NCBI GenBank assembly: GCA_030710605.1
Contig: CP092877.1
Span: 72,997,006 to 73,061,005, forward strand
Direction of reading: 5' to 3'
DNA from: Cordylochernes scorpioides
Lineage: Eukaryota > Arthropoda > Arachnida > Pseudoscorpiones > Chernetidae
DNA length: 64,000 nucleotides
Shown: one piece after another, positions 22,101 through 34,060 of the stretch
Layout: every line of letters starts with the position of its first letter
Position numbering within the stretch: the first letter of the stretch is position 1
The notes under the pieces: model-generated
Seen by the model: the letters and a program-made list of their open reading frames with translations, nothing else
Database searches by the model: none
Told to the model about the DNA's origin: nothing
Translations under genes and position numbers: made by a program

Positions 22101-25100
22101 AGCTACTGCAGTGTCAATGCCAAATAGTGCAATAGTTGCTAGATACTGCAGTGTTATTGTCGTACAGTACAAAGAGTTGATAGATACTGCAGTGTTATTG
22201 TCGTACAGTGGCCCAGGGTCGATAGCTACTGCAGTGTCAATTGCCAAATAGTGCAATAGTTGCTAGATACTGCAGTGTTATTGTCGTACAGTACAAAGCG
22301 TTGATAGATACTGCAGTGTTTTTGTCGTACAGTGCCCAGGGTCGATAGCTACTGCAGTGTCAATGCCAAATAGTGCAATAGTTGCTAGATACTGCAGTGT
22401 TATTGTCGTACAGGTACAAAGAGTTGATAGATACTGCAGTGTTATTGTCGTACAGTGCCCAGGGTCGATAGCTACTGCAGTGTCAATGCCAAATAGTGCA
22501 ATAGTTGCTAGATACTGCAGTGTTATTGTCGTACAGTACAAAGAGTTGATAGATACTGCAGTGTTATTGTCGTACAGTGCACAGGGTCGCTAGCTACTGC
22601 ATTGTCAATGCCAAATAGTGCAATAGTTTGCTAGATACTGCAGTGTTTATTGTCGTACAGTACAAAAGAGTTGATAGATACTGCAGTGTTATTGTCGTAC
22701 AGTGCCCAGAGTCGCTAGACACTGCAGTGTCAGTGCCAAATAGTGCAATAGTTGCTAGATACTGCAGTGTTATTGTCGTACAGTGCCCAGAGTCGCTAGC
22801 TACTGCAGTGTCAATGCCAAATAGTGCAATAGTTCTAGATCTGCAGTGTTAGTGTCGTACAGTACAAAAAAGTTGATAGATACTGCAGTGTTATTGTCGT
22901 AACAGTGCCCAGATTCGCTAGACACTGCAGTGTCAGTGCCAAATAGTGCAATAGTTGCTTAGATACTGCAGTGTTATTGTCGTACAGTGCCCAGAGGTCG
23001 CTAGACACTGCAGTGTCATGCCAAATAGTGCAATAGTTGCTAGATACTGCAGTGGTTGATTGTCGTACAGTACAAAGAGTTGATAGATACTGCAGTGTTA
23101 TTGTCGTACAGTGCCCAGAGTCGCTAGACACTGCAGTGTCAGTGCCAAATAGTGCAATAGTTGCTAGATACTGCAGTGTTATTGTCGTACAGTGCCCAGA
23201 GTCGCTAGCTACTGCAGTGTCAATGCCAAATAGTGCAATAGTTGCTAGATACTGCAGTGTTATTGTCGTACAGTACAAAGAGTTGATAGATACTGCAGTG
23301 TTATTGTCGTACAGTGCCCAGAGTCGCTAGACACTGCAGTGTCAGTGCCAAATAGTGCAATAGTTGCTAGATACTGCAGTGTTATTGTCGCACAGTGCCC
23401 AGAGTCGCTAGACACTGCAGTGTCAGTGCCAAATAGTGCAATAGTTGCTAGATACTGCAGTATTATTGTCGTACTGTACAAAGAGTTGATAGATACTGCA
23501 GTGTTATTGTCGTACAGTGCCCAGAGTCGCTAGACACTGCAGTGTCAGTGCCAAATAGTGCAATAGTTGCTAGATACTGCAGTGTTATTGTCGCACAGTG
23601 CCCAGAGTCGCTAGACACTGCAGTGTCAGTGCCAAATAGTGCAATAGTTGCTAGATACTGCAGTGTTATTGTCGTACAGTACAAAGAGTTGATAGATACT
23701 GCAGTGTTATTGTCGTACAGTGCCCAGAATCGCTAGACACTGCAGTGTCAGTGCCAATAGTGCAATAGTTGCTAGATACTGCAGTGTTATTGTCGCACAG
23801 TGCCCAGAGTCGCTAGACACTGCAGTGTCAGTGCCAAATAGTGCAATAGTTGCTATATACTGCAGTGTTATTGTCGCACAGTGCCCAGAGTCGCTAGACA
23901 CTGCAGTGTCAATGCCAAATAGTGCAATAGTTGCTAGATACTTGCAGTGAGATTGTCGTACAGTACAAAGAGTTGATAGATACTGCAGTGTTATTGTCGT
24001 ACAGTGCCCAGAGTCGCTAGACACTGCAGTGTCAGTGCCAAATAGTGCAATAGTTGCTAGATACTGCAGTGTTATTGTCGCACAGTGCCCAGAGTCCGCT
24101 AGACACTGCAGTGTCAGTGCCAAATAGTGCAATAGTTGCTAGATACTGCAGTGTTATTGTCGTACAGTGCCCAGGGTCGCTAGACACTGCAGTGTCAGTG
24201 CCAAATAGTGCAATAGTTGCTAGATACTGCAGTGTTATTGTCGTACAGTGCCCAGGGTCGCTAGCTACTGCAGTGTCAATGCCAAATAGTGCAATAGTTG
24301 CTAGATACTGCAGTGTTATTGTCGTACAGTACAAAGAGTTGATAGATACTGCAGTGTTATTGTCGTACAGTGCCCAGAGTCGCTAGACACTGCAGTGTCA
24401 GTGCCAAATAGTGCAATAGTTGCTAGATACTGCAGTGTTATTGTCGTACAGTGCCCAGAGTCGCTAGACACTGCAGTGCATTGCCAAAAAGTGCAATAGT
24501 TGCTAGATACTGCAGTGTTATTGTCGTACAGTACAAAGAGTTGATAGATACTGCAGTGTTATTGTCGTACAGTGCCCAGAGTCGCTAGACACTGCAGTGT
24601 CAGTGCCAAATAGTGCAATAGTTGCTAGATACTGCAGTGTTATTGTCGCACAGTGCCCAGAGTCGCTAGACACTGCAGTGTCAGTGCCAAATAGTGCAAT
24701 AGTTGCTAGATACTGCAGTGTTATTGTCGTACAGTGCCCAGGGTCGCTAGCTACTGCAGTGTCAATGCCAAATAGTGCAATAGTTGCTAGATACTGCAGT
24801 GTTATTGTCGTACAGTACAAAGAGTTGATAGATACTGCAGTGTTATTGTCGTACAGTGCCCAGAGTCGCTAGAAACTGCAGTGTCAGTGCCAAATAGTGC
24901 AATAGTTGCTAGATACTGCAGTGTTATTGTCGTACAGTGCCCAGGGTCGCTAGCTACCGCAGTGTCAATGCCAAATAGTGCAATAGTTGCTAGATACTGC
25001 AGTGTTATTGTCGTACAGTACAAAGAGTTGATAGATACTGCAGTGTTATTGTCGTACAGTGCCCAGAGTCGCTAGACACTGCAGTGTCAGTGCCAAATAG

Positions 25101-26607
25101 TGCAATAGTTGCTAGATACTGCAGTGTTATTGTCGTACAGTGCCCAGGGTCGTTAGCTACTGCAGTGTCAATGCCAAATAGTGCAATAGTTGCTAGATAT
25201 TGCAGTGTTATTGTCGTACAGTACAAAGAGTTGATAGATACTGCAGTGTTATTGTCGTACAGTGCCCAGAGTCGCTAGACACTGCAGTGTCAGTGCCAAA
25301 TAGTGCAATAGTTGCTAGATACTGCAGTGTTATTGTCGCACAGTGCCCAGAGTCGCTAGACACTGCAGTGTCAGTGCCAAATAGTGCAATAGTTGCTAGA
25401 TACTGCAGTGTTATTGTCGTACAGTGCCCAGGGTCGCTAGCTACTGCAGTGTCAATGCCAAATAGTGCAATAGTTGCTAGATACTGCAGTGTTATTGTCG
25501 TACAGTACAAAGAGTTGATAGATACTGCAGTGTTATTGTCGTACAGTGCCCAGAGTCGCTAGACACTGCAGTGTCAGTGCCAAATAGTGCAATAGTTGCT
25601 AGATACTGCAGTGTTATTGTCGTACAGTGCCCAGAGTCGCTAGACACTGCAGTGTCAGTGCCAAATAGTGCAATAGTTGCTAGATACTGCAGTGTTATTG
25701 TCGTACAGTACAAAGAGTTGATAGATACTGCAGTGTTATTGTCGTACAGTGCCCAGAGTCGCTAGAAACTGCAGTGTCAGTGCCAAATAGTGCAATAGTT
25801 GCTAGATACTGCAGTGTTATTGTCGTACAGTGCCCAGGGTCGCTAGCTACTGCAGTGTCAATGCCAAATAGTGCAATAGTTGCTAGATACTACAGTGTTA
25901 TTGTCGTACAGTACAAAGAGTTGATAGATACTGCAGTGTTATTGTCGTACAGTGCCCAGAGTCGCTAGACACTGCAGTGTTAGTGCCAAATAGTGCAATA
26001 GTTGCTAGATACTGCAGTGTTATTGTCGTACAGTGCCCAGGGTCGCTAGCTACTGCAGTGTCAATGCCAAATAGTGCAATAGTTGCTAGATACTGCAGTG
26101 TTATTGTCGTACAGTACAAAGAGTTGATAGATACTGCAGTGTTATTGTCGTACAGTGCCCAGAGTCGCTAGACACTGCAGTGTCAGTGCCAAATAGTGCA
26201 ATAGTTGCTAGATACTGCAGTGTTATTGTCGTACAGTGCCCAGAGTCGCTAGCTACTGCAGTGTCAATGCCAAATAATGCAATAGTTGCTAGATACTGCA
26301 GTGTTATTGTCGTACAGTACAAAGAGTTGATAGATACTGCAGTGTTATTGTCGTACAGTGCCCAGAGTCGCTAGACACTGCAGTGTCAGTGCCAAATAGT
26401 GCAATAGTTGCTAGATACTGCAGTGTTATTGTCGTACAGTGCCCAGAGTCGCTAGCTACTGCAGTGTCAATGCCAAATAGTGCAATAGTTGCTAGATACT
26501 GCAGTGTTATTGTCGTACAGTACAAAGAGTTGATAGATACTGCAGTGTTATTGCAGTACAGTGCCCAGAGTCGCTAGCTACTGCAGTGTCAGTGCCAATC
26601 AGTGCTG
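19148..26607. repeat. 41-bp satellite with higher-order repeats
   Basis: About 180 monomers of 40-41 bp, nearly each with a CTGCAG (PstI) word. Left part (19.15-21.9 kb): mainly simple monomers and 122-bp trimers. Right part (about 23.0-26.5 kb): a 203-bp pentamer (41+41+40+41+40), sometimes extended by a dimer to 284 bp. Monomer types are distinguished by AGTACAAAGAGTTGATAG, AGTGCCCAGAGTCGCTAG and AGTGCAATAGTTGCTAG. Frames on both strands are artefacts of repetition. Confidence 0.97.
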
Positions 26608-26921
26608 GTGTTACCCAACTCAAGACCAATCTGGTACTTATAGAAAAAGAGAGATAGAGATCAAGATTAAAATGCATTAAAAAACAAACAAACTCTGTGG
26701 TAAAAGAACAAAAATGGACAAACAATCCAAAAATAATAGAAGGAATGAAAGCATGACACAAAGTTTTGTTTAACAAGGGTCAAAATGAGAGAAAATAGAA
26801 GGACGTAATTATTTAAAAAGATAAAGTAGAAATTACATTGAAATCGTGAAATAAATAACGAAGAAATGTGTCCGCAGAGGAATAAAAACAAGGTAAACAT
26901 AAACAATAATTAGATCTGTTT
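26608..26921. other. AT-rich unique sequence
   Basis: Non-repetitive, AT-rich, between two arrays. Minus-strand frames rich in Phe and Leu reflect base composition. No gene seen. Confidence 0.5.
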
Positions 26922-28352
26922 TACATATATATACATAGAATCCTATTTGCATACAACTTTTTACATAGTTATCTAATAATATAGAACCCTATTTTACATT
27001 GAACCCTATTTACATACACATTTTCATTTATTTATATAGAACCCTATAGTTATAAAGAACCCTTTTTACTTACAACCTTTTTAGGCAAAACTTTATTTAC
27101 ATAGAACCCTATTTGCATACAACTTTTTAATAGTTATCTAATAATATAGAACCCTATTTTACATTGAACCCTATTTACATACACATTTTCATTTATTTAT
27201 ATAGAACCCTATAGTTATAAAGAACCCTACTTACATTCAACCTTTCTAGGCAGAACTTTATTTACATAGAACCCTATTTGCATACAACTTTTTAATAGTT
27301 ATCTAATAATATAGAACCCTATTTTACATTGAACCCTATTTACATACACATTTTCATTTATTTATATAGAACCCTATAGTTATAAAGAACCCTACTTACA
27401 TTCAACCTTTCTAGGCAGAACTTTATTTACATAGAACCCTATTTGCATACAACTTTTTACATAGTTATCTAATAATATAGAACCCTATTTTACATTAAAC
27501 CCTATTTACATAGAACCTTTTTACGTAGAACTTTATTTACCTAGTAATTTATTTATATAGAACCTTATAGTTATAAAGAACCCTTTTTACCTACAACCTT
27601 TCTAGGCAGAACTTTATTTACATAGAACCCTATTTGCATAGTCCACCTATTTATATAGAACCTTATTTACATGCACCCTATATATATGACTCTATTTTCT
27701 TAGAACCTTATTTATAAAGAACCTTATTCATGGACAACCTTTTTACGTATAAATTTATTTACATAGAACCCTATTTACATACTATTATATTTAAATAGGC
27801 ACCTATTTACATAGAACCCTTTTTACATACTATTATATTTACATAGGCACCTATTTACATAGAACCCTTTTTACATACTATTATATTTACATAGGCACCT
27901 ATTTACATAGAACCCTTTTTACATACTATTATATTTATATAGGCACCTATTTACATAGAACCCTATTTACATAGTCGCCTTTTTATATAAAACCCTATTT
28001 ACATAGTCGCCTATTTATATAGAACCCTATTTACATGCACCCTATATATATGACTCTATTTTCTTAGAACCTTATTTATAAAGAACCCTATTTGCATAGT
28101 CACCTATTTATATAGAACCTTATTTACATGCACCCTATATATATGACTCTATTTTCTTAGAACCTTATTTATAAAGAACCCTATTCATGGACAACCTTTT
28201 TTACGTATAAATTTATTTACATAGAACCCTATTTACATACTATTATATTTAAATAGGCACCTATTTACATAGAACCCTATTTACCTAGTCGCCTATTTAT
28301 ATAGAACCCTATTTGCATAGACCCTATATATATATACATATATAGGACTCTA
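26922..28352. repeat. AT-rich array, about 16-bp words in 165-bp blocks
   Basis: Built from variants of TTTACATAGAACCCTA. In the left part these form a higher-order block of about 165 bp, seen by the recurrence of TAGGCARAACTTTATTTAC near 27083, 27248 and 27413. The right part is irregular (TTACATACTATTATATTTA, CATGCACCCTATATATATGA words). Confidence 0.93.
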
Positions 28353-28684
28353 TTTACATACATCTCAATCAGGTGTAGCGTCATCTCCAGGTCCTGGCAA
28401 GAGAACGTGAAATCAATCAAAGGGAAGGTCAATGGACACACTCGTAGAATATTGGTCTTAAAGAAGGGCTCTATAGTCTCTCTCTCTCGGTGTGAAGGAG
28501 TACCGCGGCTGGTACGCTACGAGAAGTTCAGAGCGGCCCAAAGTTGAGACAGGTGAAGATTATTGGTTGCCGAGATGGATCACGTGTTCTAAGTCACGTG
28601 GCCGATAAGACGCAAATGTCAGCTGAGTTCAAGCACCTACGATATCCAGCCGCTCGCCAAACAGATGGATTGGCAGGGGTACTT
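28353..28684. other. GC-richer unique DNA with two E-boxes
   Basis: About 330 bp of balanced composition between two arrays. It carries two CACGTG words at 28581-28586 and 28595-28600. A regulatory role is speculative. No gene seen. Confidence 0.4.
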
Positions 28685-29365
28685 GGCCTACCTCGCCTTC
28701 TGTGCTAGCTCGCCTTGACAGGGCCGGGAACCTACCTCGCCTTCTGTGCTAGCTCGCCTTGACAGAGCCGGGAACCTACCTCGCCTTCTGTGTTAGCTCG
28801 CCTTGACAGAGCCGGGAACCTATCTCGCCTTCTGTGTTAGCTCGCCTTGACAGAGCCGGGAACCTACCTCGCCTTCTGTGCTAGCTCGCCTTGACAGAGC
28901 CGGGAACCTACCTCGCCTTCTGTGTTAGCTCGCCTTGACAGGGCCGGGAACCTACCTCGGTCTCTGTGTTAGCTCGCCTTGACAGGGCCGGGAACCTACC
29001 TCGGTCTCTGTGTTAGCTCGCCTTGACAGGGCCGGGAACCTACCTCGCCTTCTGTGCTAGCTCGCCTTGACAGGGCCGGGAACCTACCTCGCTTTCTGTG
29101 CTAGCTCGCCTTGACAGGGCCGGGAACCTACCTCGCCTTCTGTGTTAGCTCGCCTTGACAGGGCTGGGAACCTACCTCGCCTTCTGTGCTAGCTCGCCTT
29201 GACAGGGCCGGGAACCTACCTCGCCTTCTGTACTAGCTCGCCTTGACAGGGCCGGGAACCTACCTCGCCTTCTGTACTAGCTCGCCTTGACAGGGCCGGG
29301 AACCTACCTCGCCTTGACAGGGCCGGGAACCTACCTCGCCTTCTGTGCTAACTCGCCTCAACTGG
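28685..29365. repeat. 45-bp minisatellite
   Basis: About 15 copies of a 45-bp unit with GGGCCGGGAACCTACCTCGC and TAGCTCGCCTTGACAG. Variants are GCCTTCTGTGCTAG and GGTCTCTGTGTTAG. One unit near 29310 is shortened. Confidence 0.95.
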
Positions 29366-29559
29366 AGTAGGGAACATACAACTCAATCTAAATACAAGCT
29401 ACAAAGTCCTAACTATTCCGCAACACAAGAATTGATAAATATAGTATATTTGATCATGTGAACCTCACATATTCACTAATATATATATTTCAAACGATAA
29501 ATACAAGTATATATTTGTAATTATGCAACTGTATCTCTGGTGGTCAGGTGATTCCTTGA

Positions 29560-29817
29560 CAATTGACAATTAAAATAATTTTATTGAAATCTTGTCAATA
29601 CATTCAAAGTGCACAGTCTTCACTATTTAGAAAAAGATAATATGCTTTATATACACTATGTACAATGAATATGGCGCCTCTGCCAGCGCTGCAGAGTTTG
29701 GTGGAGAATCACCAGCAGGTCTCCAGCGACACCACGTATTTCGTGTTCTCCGAAGAATACGTAGATTGCGTACTTCGCCGCTGAGGAGATGGTGATGGCG
29801 TGGTCCTCGAGACCACA
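29560..29817 (-). pseudogene. 5'-truncated retrocopy with LINE-like tail
   Basis: Flanked by a 14-bp direct repeat with one mismatch (AGGTGATTCCTTGA at about 29546, AGGTGATACCTTGA at about 29818). On the minus strand it begins in an open frame ending SLETCW-stop after the Ser/Thr-rich SPSPQRRSTQSTYSSENT. An untranslated region with AATAAA and the end word TTAATTGTCAATTGTC follow. The tail resembles that of 10077-10449. I read it as the 3' end of some mRNA or LINE. The source gene is not recognised. Confidence 0.55.
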
Positions 29818-29937
29818 AGGTGATACCTTGAAAGGTCGGGAGGTAACAAAATATGGAACTGTCTTATCTTATCTAGCCAGAAGATTATCCTATTTTTATG
29901 CTATTTACATTTATAACCTCTAACAGCGCGTTAACTG

Positions 29938-30375
29938 TTGAACACTTATAAAGCCAGTTCATCCTTTGACTATAAATTTGTTTTTTTTTTTAAATCAAGA
30001 ACCACCTTTCTCGTCGAACACTATAAAGGAATGACAATACATTCAGATGGCACAAGAACCTATAGGACATGCAACAACTGTCCTGGTGTGGAACTAACAC
30101 CTACCCACATATTCTCATGTCCAGCAATGGCCGTAGCCTTGCAAAAAATTGACATAGACCCAGAACAGCAGCTTTACACACCCAAGATAGAGGACATTGC
30201 GACTGCTGTGATAGAGATGCATAGAGACATCTAAGGCTCTTCATTGGACACAACAACAACAACAGAAAATTGACATGGACCCAGAACAGCAGCTTTACAC
30301 ACCCAAGATAGAGGACATTGCGACTGCTGTGATAGAGATGTATGGAGACATCTAAGGCTCTTCATTGGACACGAC
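29938..30375 (+). pseudogene. non-LTR retrotransposon 3' end with duplicated tail
   Basis: A frame from about 29995 to the stop at 30234 reads HYKGMTIHSDGTRTYRTCNN, then CPGVELTPTHIFSCPAMAV and IEDIATAVIEMHRDI. The Cys-x2-Cys...His-x4-Cys knuckle after a short basic stretch is the usual C-terminal end of Jockey-like LINE polyproteins downstream of the reverse transcriptase. After the stop, about 100 bp (AGAAAATTGACATRGACCCA onward) is repeated in tandem. Both copies end in an ACAACAACAAC run, the LINE tail. The reverse transcriptase is absent (5' truncation). Confidence 0.8.
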
Positions 30376-30734
30376 AACAACAACAACCTCTCCCGTCAAA
30401 ATAAACAGTAAAACTATGTCCTATCAATTGATCTTCTCTACAATCTAGTAAATTTAGTACACTAGTTTTTGCGTCTACTTTGACATGAAAAAAATATTTT
30501 TTATAAAATAATTTTTCCCCCCCAGTCAAATTTCTATCCATATTACAATAGTAAAATATCTTTAACAATATTGAAAAGATGCAAAAATATTATTTTAAAT
30601 ACCACAGTATACAATAAAAAATAAATATATAATTCACCATCTATATATAAGAAAAAACACATTAAGCATAAATTTTTATATACTTTCAAATGAGCAAACT
30701 TTTTACTGTCCTTACAGTGATAAAAAAATATATA
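30376..30734. other. AT-rich unique sequence
   Basis: Very AT-rich with short frames on both strands. No gene seen. Confidence 0.5.
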
Positions 30735-30845
30735 TATTGGGAGGGCTTGGCTCATCAGTAGGTAACGCTAGCGGTTTCACTAATTCAATCTATCAGACCT
30801 CTTTTTACAGCTCTAATACTGTATTACGGTAAATAAAGTAGAAAT
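30735..30845 (+). repeat. family B fragment
   Basis: Starts at TATTGGGAGGGCTTGGCTCA and breaks down after TCAGTAGGTAACGCTAGCGG. Its stem-loop right arm is lost. Confidence 0.7.
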
Positions 30846-30880
30846 TTTGTTTTACTTCAAAGTAAAAAAAGGCGCTTATA

Positions 30881-32204
30881 CGAGGTGTGTTCAAAAAGTA
30901 TCGCGACTTTTGTGTTTTTTCAAAATTTATTTATTTATTCATGAATACCTATTTTGTCCCCTTCAAAGTAATCCCCATGAGATATTATACACTTGTGCCA
31001 ACGGTTTTACCAATCTTCGAAGCACTTCAAAAATCATTAAAAAAAAAATCTTTTTCAGCTCCTCCTTCGATGCCGTCTTTATCTCGTCAAGCGTAGCGTA
31101 ACGTCGTCCTTTCATGGGCCTCTTCAGTTTAGGGAACAAGAAAAGTCACAGGGGGCCAGATCTCGGCAATACGGTGGCTGCGGCATCATTAGTGTGTTGT
31201 TTTTGGCCAAAAAGTCGCGCACAAGCAACGATGTGTGAGCAGGGGCGTTATCGTGGTGCAAAAGCCAATTTTTGGTCTTCCACAAATCAGGGCGTTTCTG
31301 GCGGATTGCTTCGCGCAAATTGCGCATAACTTGCAGGTAATATTCCTTGTTGACCGTTCTACCCTGTGGCAAGAACTCATGATGCACCACGCCCCTGCAA
31401 TCGAAGAAAACTGTTAGCAAAACTTTCACATTCGACCGAACTTGGCGCGCTTTTTTCGGTCTTGGTTCGTGCGGCAGCTTCCATTGAGATGATTGAGCTT
31501 TGGTTTCCACGTCATAACCATAAACCCACGCTTCGTCACCAGTTATGACCCTCTGGAGCAAATTTGGGTCGTCGCGGGCAGAGTCCAACATCTCATTAGC
31601 AATGTTCATGCGATGCTGTTTTTGGCCGCAAATTGAGCAATTTTGGTACGAATTTCGCGGCGACCCGTCTCATGCCCAAATAATTGATAAAAATCGAATG
31701 GCACGAGCCAATCGATATGTTTAGGTCCTCAGCAACTTCTCTAACGGTGATTCGACGATTGGCCAATATCATTTTCTCCACTTCATTAATTTTTTCGTCT
31801 GTTGTTGAAGTGCTCGGGCGTCCGGCACGCTCTTCGTCGTTCACATCTTCTCGGCCTTCTGAGAACATTTTGTACCACCGATAAACGTTGCTTCGGTCCA
31901 AGGTAGCTTCTCCGTATGCCACAGTCAACATTCGGAATGCATCTGCGCACTTAATTTTGTTTTTCACACAAAATTTGATACAGGTTCTTTGATCCATTTT
32001 TTTTAATAGGTAAAAATCGAAGACGATCCAAAACACCTGCAAAGCAAAGCAGCTGTCAACAATTAAGTGAACATTCAAAATGGCTGAGCTTGTCGGCATA
32101 AGTGAGAGACATGAGTACCAACATATAGCCACAAAAAGATCGAAATTCGAATATATGTAACCCGCGAAAATTCAAAAGTCGCGATACTTTTTGAACACAC
32201 CTCG
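30881..32204 (-). mobile_element. mariner transposon, copy 1 (1324 bp)
   Basis: Terminal inverted repeats CGAGGTGTGTTCAAAAAGTA (30881 on) and TACTTTTTGAACACACCTCG (ending 32204), flanked by TA. The length of 1324 bp is normal for mariner. It carries a broken transposase on the minus strand. Copy 2 at 42974-44297 has the same length. Confidence 0.97.
30935..31997 (-). pseudogene. mariner transposase, frameshifted (copy 1)
   Basis: Would be about 350 residues starting MDQRTCIKFCVKNKIK at 31997. N-terminal half: two helix-turn-helix regions (EVAEDLNISIGSCHSI belongs to the second). C-terminal half: DD34D catalytic domain with ITGDEAWVYGYD (first Asp) and LLHHDNAPAH (second Asp). The third Asp lies in LAPCDF, 34 residues after the second. 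Broken by one extra base near 31632 and a missing A near 31140, just past the third Asp. The usual YSPD before LAPCDF is YCRD here. Copy 2 has neither frameshift, so the lesions differ and arose after separation. Inactive as it stands. Confidence 0.95.
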
Positions 32205-32264
32205 TAGTGGGTTTCTTTCTTACAATATGGATTGTTGTGGTGTCTTGTCCACTCCATGGAATGG

Positions 32265-32412
32265 GGAAATGCCATTGCCCCGTTAGTCAGCCACATTTCA
32301 GAGTTCCCTGTTCACGGTTACCGTAGCGGCTCAGGGCTCACGACACCGTACTACAGGGCAGTCCCTTACTTGTGCTGCTTCTCCCGCCCGCCACGTAGAG
32401 GAGGATTTCTGG
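32265..32412 (+). repeat. dispersed repeat family A, copy 3
   Basis: Same family and orientation as at 6549 and 8238. It lies about 60 bp beyond the mariner end and is preceded by the GTTGTGGTGTCTTGTCCACT phrase also found near the first copy. Confidence 0.85.
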
Positions 32413-32554
32413 GCGAGATTGGATCTAGGTTGAAGCATTACTTGAGAATACCACAAATTTGTCGAGTTACAATGGCCGTAGCATTTGGTGTGGATCCATG
32501 GTTGAAAGAGCCTATAGATTCCTGTAATTACAGATTCATCCAATAGAAATTTCT
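32413..32554. other. unique spacer
   Basis: About 140 bp between two family A pieces. No gene seen. Confidence 0.4.
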
Positions 32555-32626
32555 TCCAATATCCCTTACTTGTGCTGTTTCTCCCGCCCTCCACGTAAAG
32601 AAGAGGCTTTACTTCTGGGCAGGTAC
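32555..32626 (+). repeat. dispersed repeat family A, 3' fragment
   Basis: Only the last part (CCCTTACTTGTGCTGTTTCT onward) of family A is present. Confidence 0.75.
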
Positions 32627-32689
32627 AATATGGATTATGAACTATAGACGTCTGGTATCAAATTAAAACATAAATCTTATCAATTTTAA

Positions 32690-33049
32690 GATTTTGTGTA
32701 GATATGAATGTATTTAAAAATAAAAAAACATATCCTGACTGTGATCATATGAGCATCTCTAGATGACAGAGCGCCATCTAGTGGAACAAAAATAAACTAA
32801 ACGTTTAATTATTTACACTTTTATCTAGAGATGCTCATGTGAACACGGACATAATATACCTTTTTTATTTTTAATATATACACCTAACCTTTTATATATA
32901 TTTATTATTTTTCACATACACAAGAATGACTTTAAAAATAAAGAAAGCATATCCTGACCAGGAGGACATGTGCTTTACAGAAAGCAGAGCGCCATCTGGT
33001 GGAACAGAAATCAACTAAACATTGATTTAGCCTATTCCCTGATAAATGT
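32690..33049. repeat. family O repeats, two pieces
   Basis: Two blocks each contain GAGCGCCATCTRGTGGAACA. The first (about 32751-32840) is enclosed by a perfect 14-bp inverted repeat TGAGCATCTCTAGA / TCTAGAGATGCTCA. The second (about 32945-33040) is repeated in reverse at 50640-50770. Confidence 0.7.
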
Positions 33050-34060
33050 AAAGAATGACTTTGAGCTCTGTGTGTTAAAGACTATTTTTTCACAAGAATG
33101 ACTTTAAGCTCTGTGTGTTAAACAATATATTTTCACAAAAATGACTTTAAGCTCTGTGTGTTAAAGAATTATTTTTCACAAGAATGACTTTAAGCTCTGT
33201 GTGTTAAACAATAATTTTTCACAAGAATGACTTTAAGCTCTGTATGTTAAAGAATTATTTTTCACAAGAATGACTTTAAGCTCTGTGTGTTATAGCATTA
33301 TTTTTCACAAGAATGACTTTAAGCTCTGTGTGTTAAACAATATATTTTCACAAAAATGACTTTAAGCTCTATGTGTTATAGCATTATTTTTCACAAGAAT
33401 GACTTTAAGCTCTGTGTGTTAAACAATAATTTTCACAAGAATGACTTTAAGCTCTGTGTGTTAAACAATATATTTTCACAAAAATGACTTTAAGCTCTGT
33501 GTGTTATAGCATTATTTTTCACAAGAATGACTTTAAGCTCTATGTGTTAAACAATAATTTTTCACAAGAATGACTTTAAGCTCTGTATGTTAAACAATAA
33601 TTTTTCACAAGAATGACTCTAAGATCTGTGTATTAAAGAATTATTTTTCACTAGAATGACTTTAAGCTCTGTGTGTTAAACATTATTTTTTCATAAGAAT
33701 GGCTTTAAGCTCTGTGTGTTAAACATTATTTTTTCATAAGAATGAATTTAAGCTCTGTGTGTTAAACAATATATTTTTACAAGAATGACTTTAAGCTCTG
33801 TGTGTTAAACAATAATTTTTCACAAGAATGACTTTAAGCTCTGTGTGTTAAAGAATTATTTTTTCACAAGAATGACTTTAAGCTCTGTATGTTAAACAAT
33901 AATTTTTCAAAGAATGACTTTAAGCTCTGTGTGTTAAACAATAATTTTTCAAAAGAATGACTTTAAGCTCTGTGTATTAAAGATTATTTTTTCACAAGAA
34001 TGACTTTAAGCTCTGTGTGTTAAACAATATATTTTCATAAGAATGACTTTAAGCTCTGTA
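33050..34060. repeat. 43-bp AT-rich minisatellite
   Basis: About 23 copies of a unit of about 43 bp with AAGAATGACTTTAAGCTCTG then TGTGTTAAACAATAATTTTT. Lengths vary by a few bases in the T-run. Confidence 0.95.

Noticed and set aside
19148..26607. CRISPR-like array
   Set aside because: Repeats are contiguous with no unique spacers, and the genome is eukaryotic.
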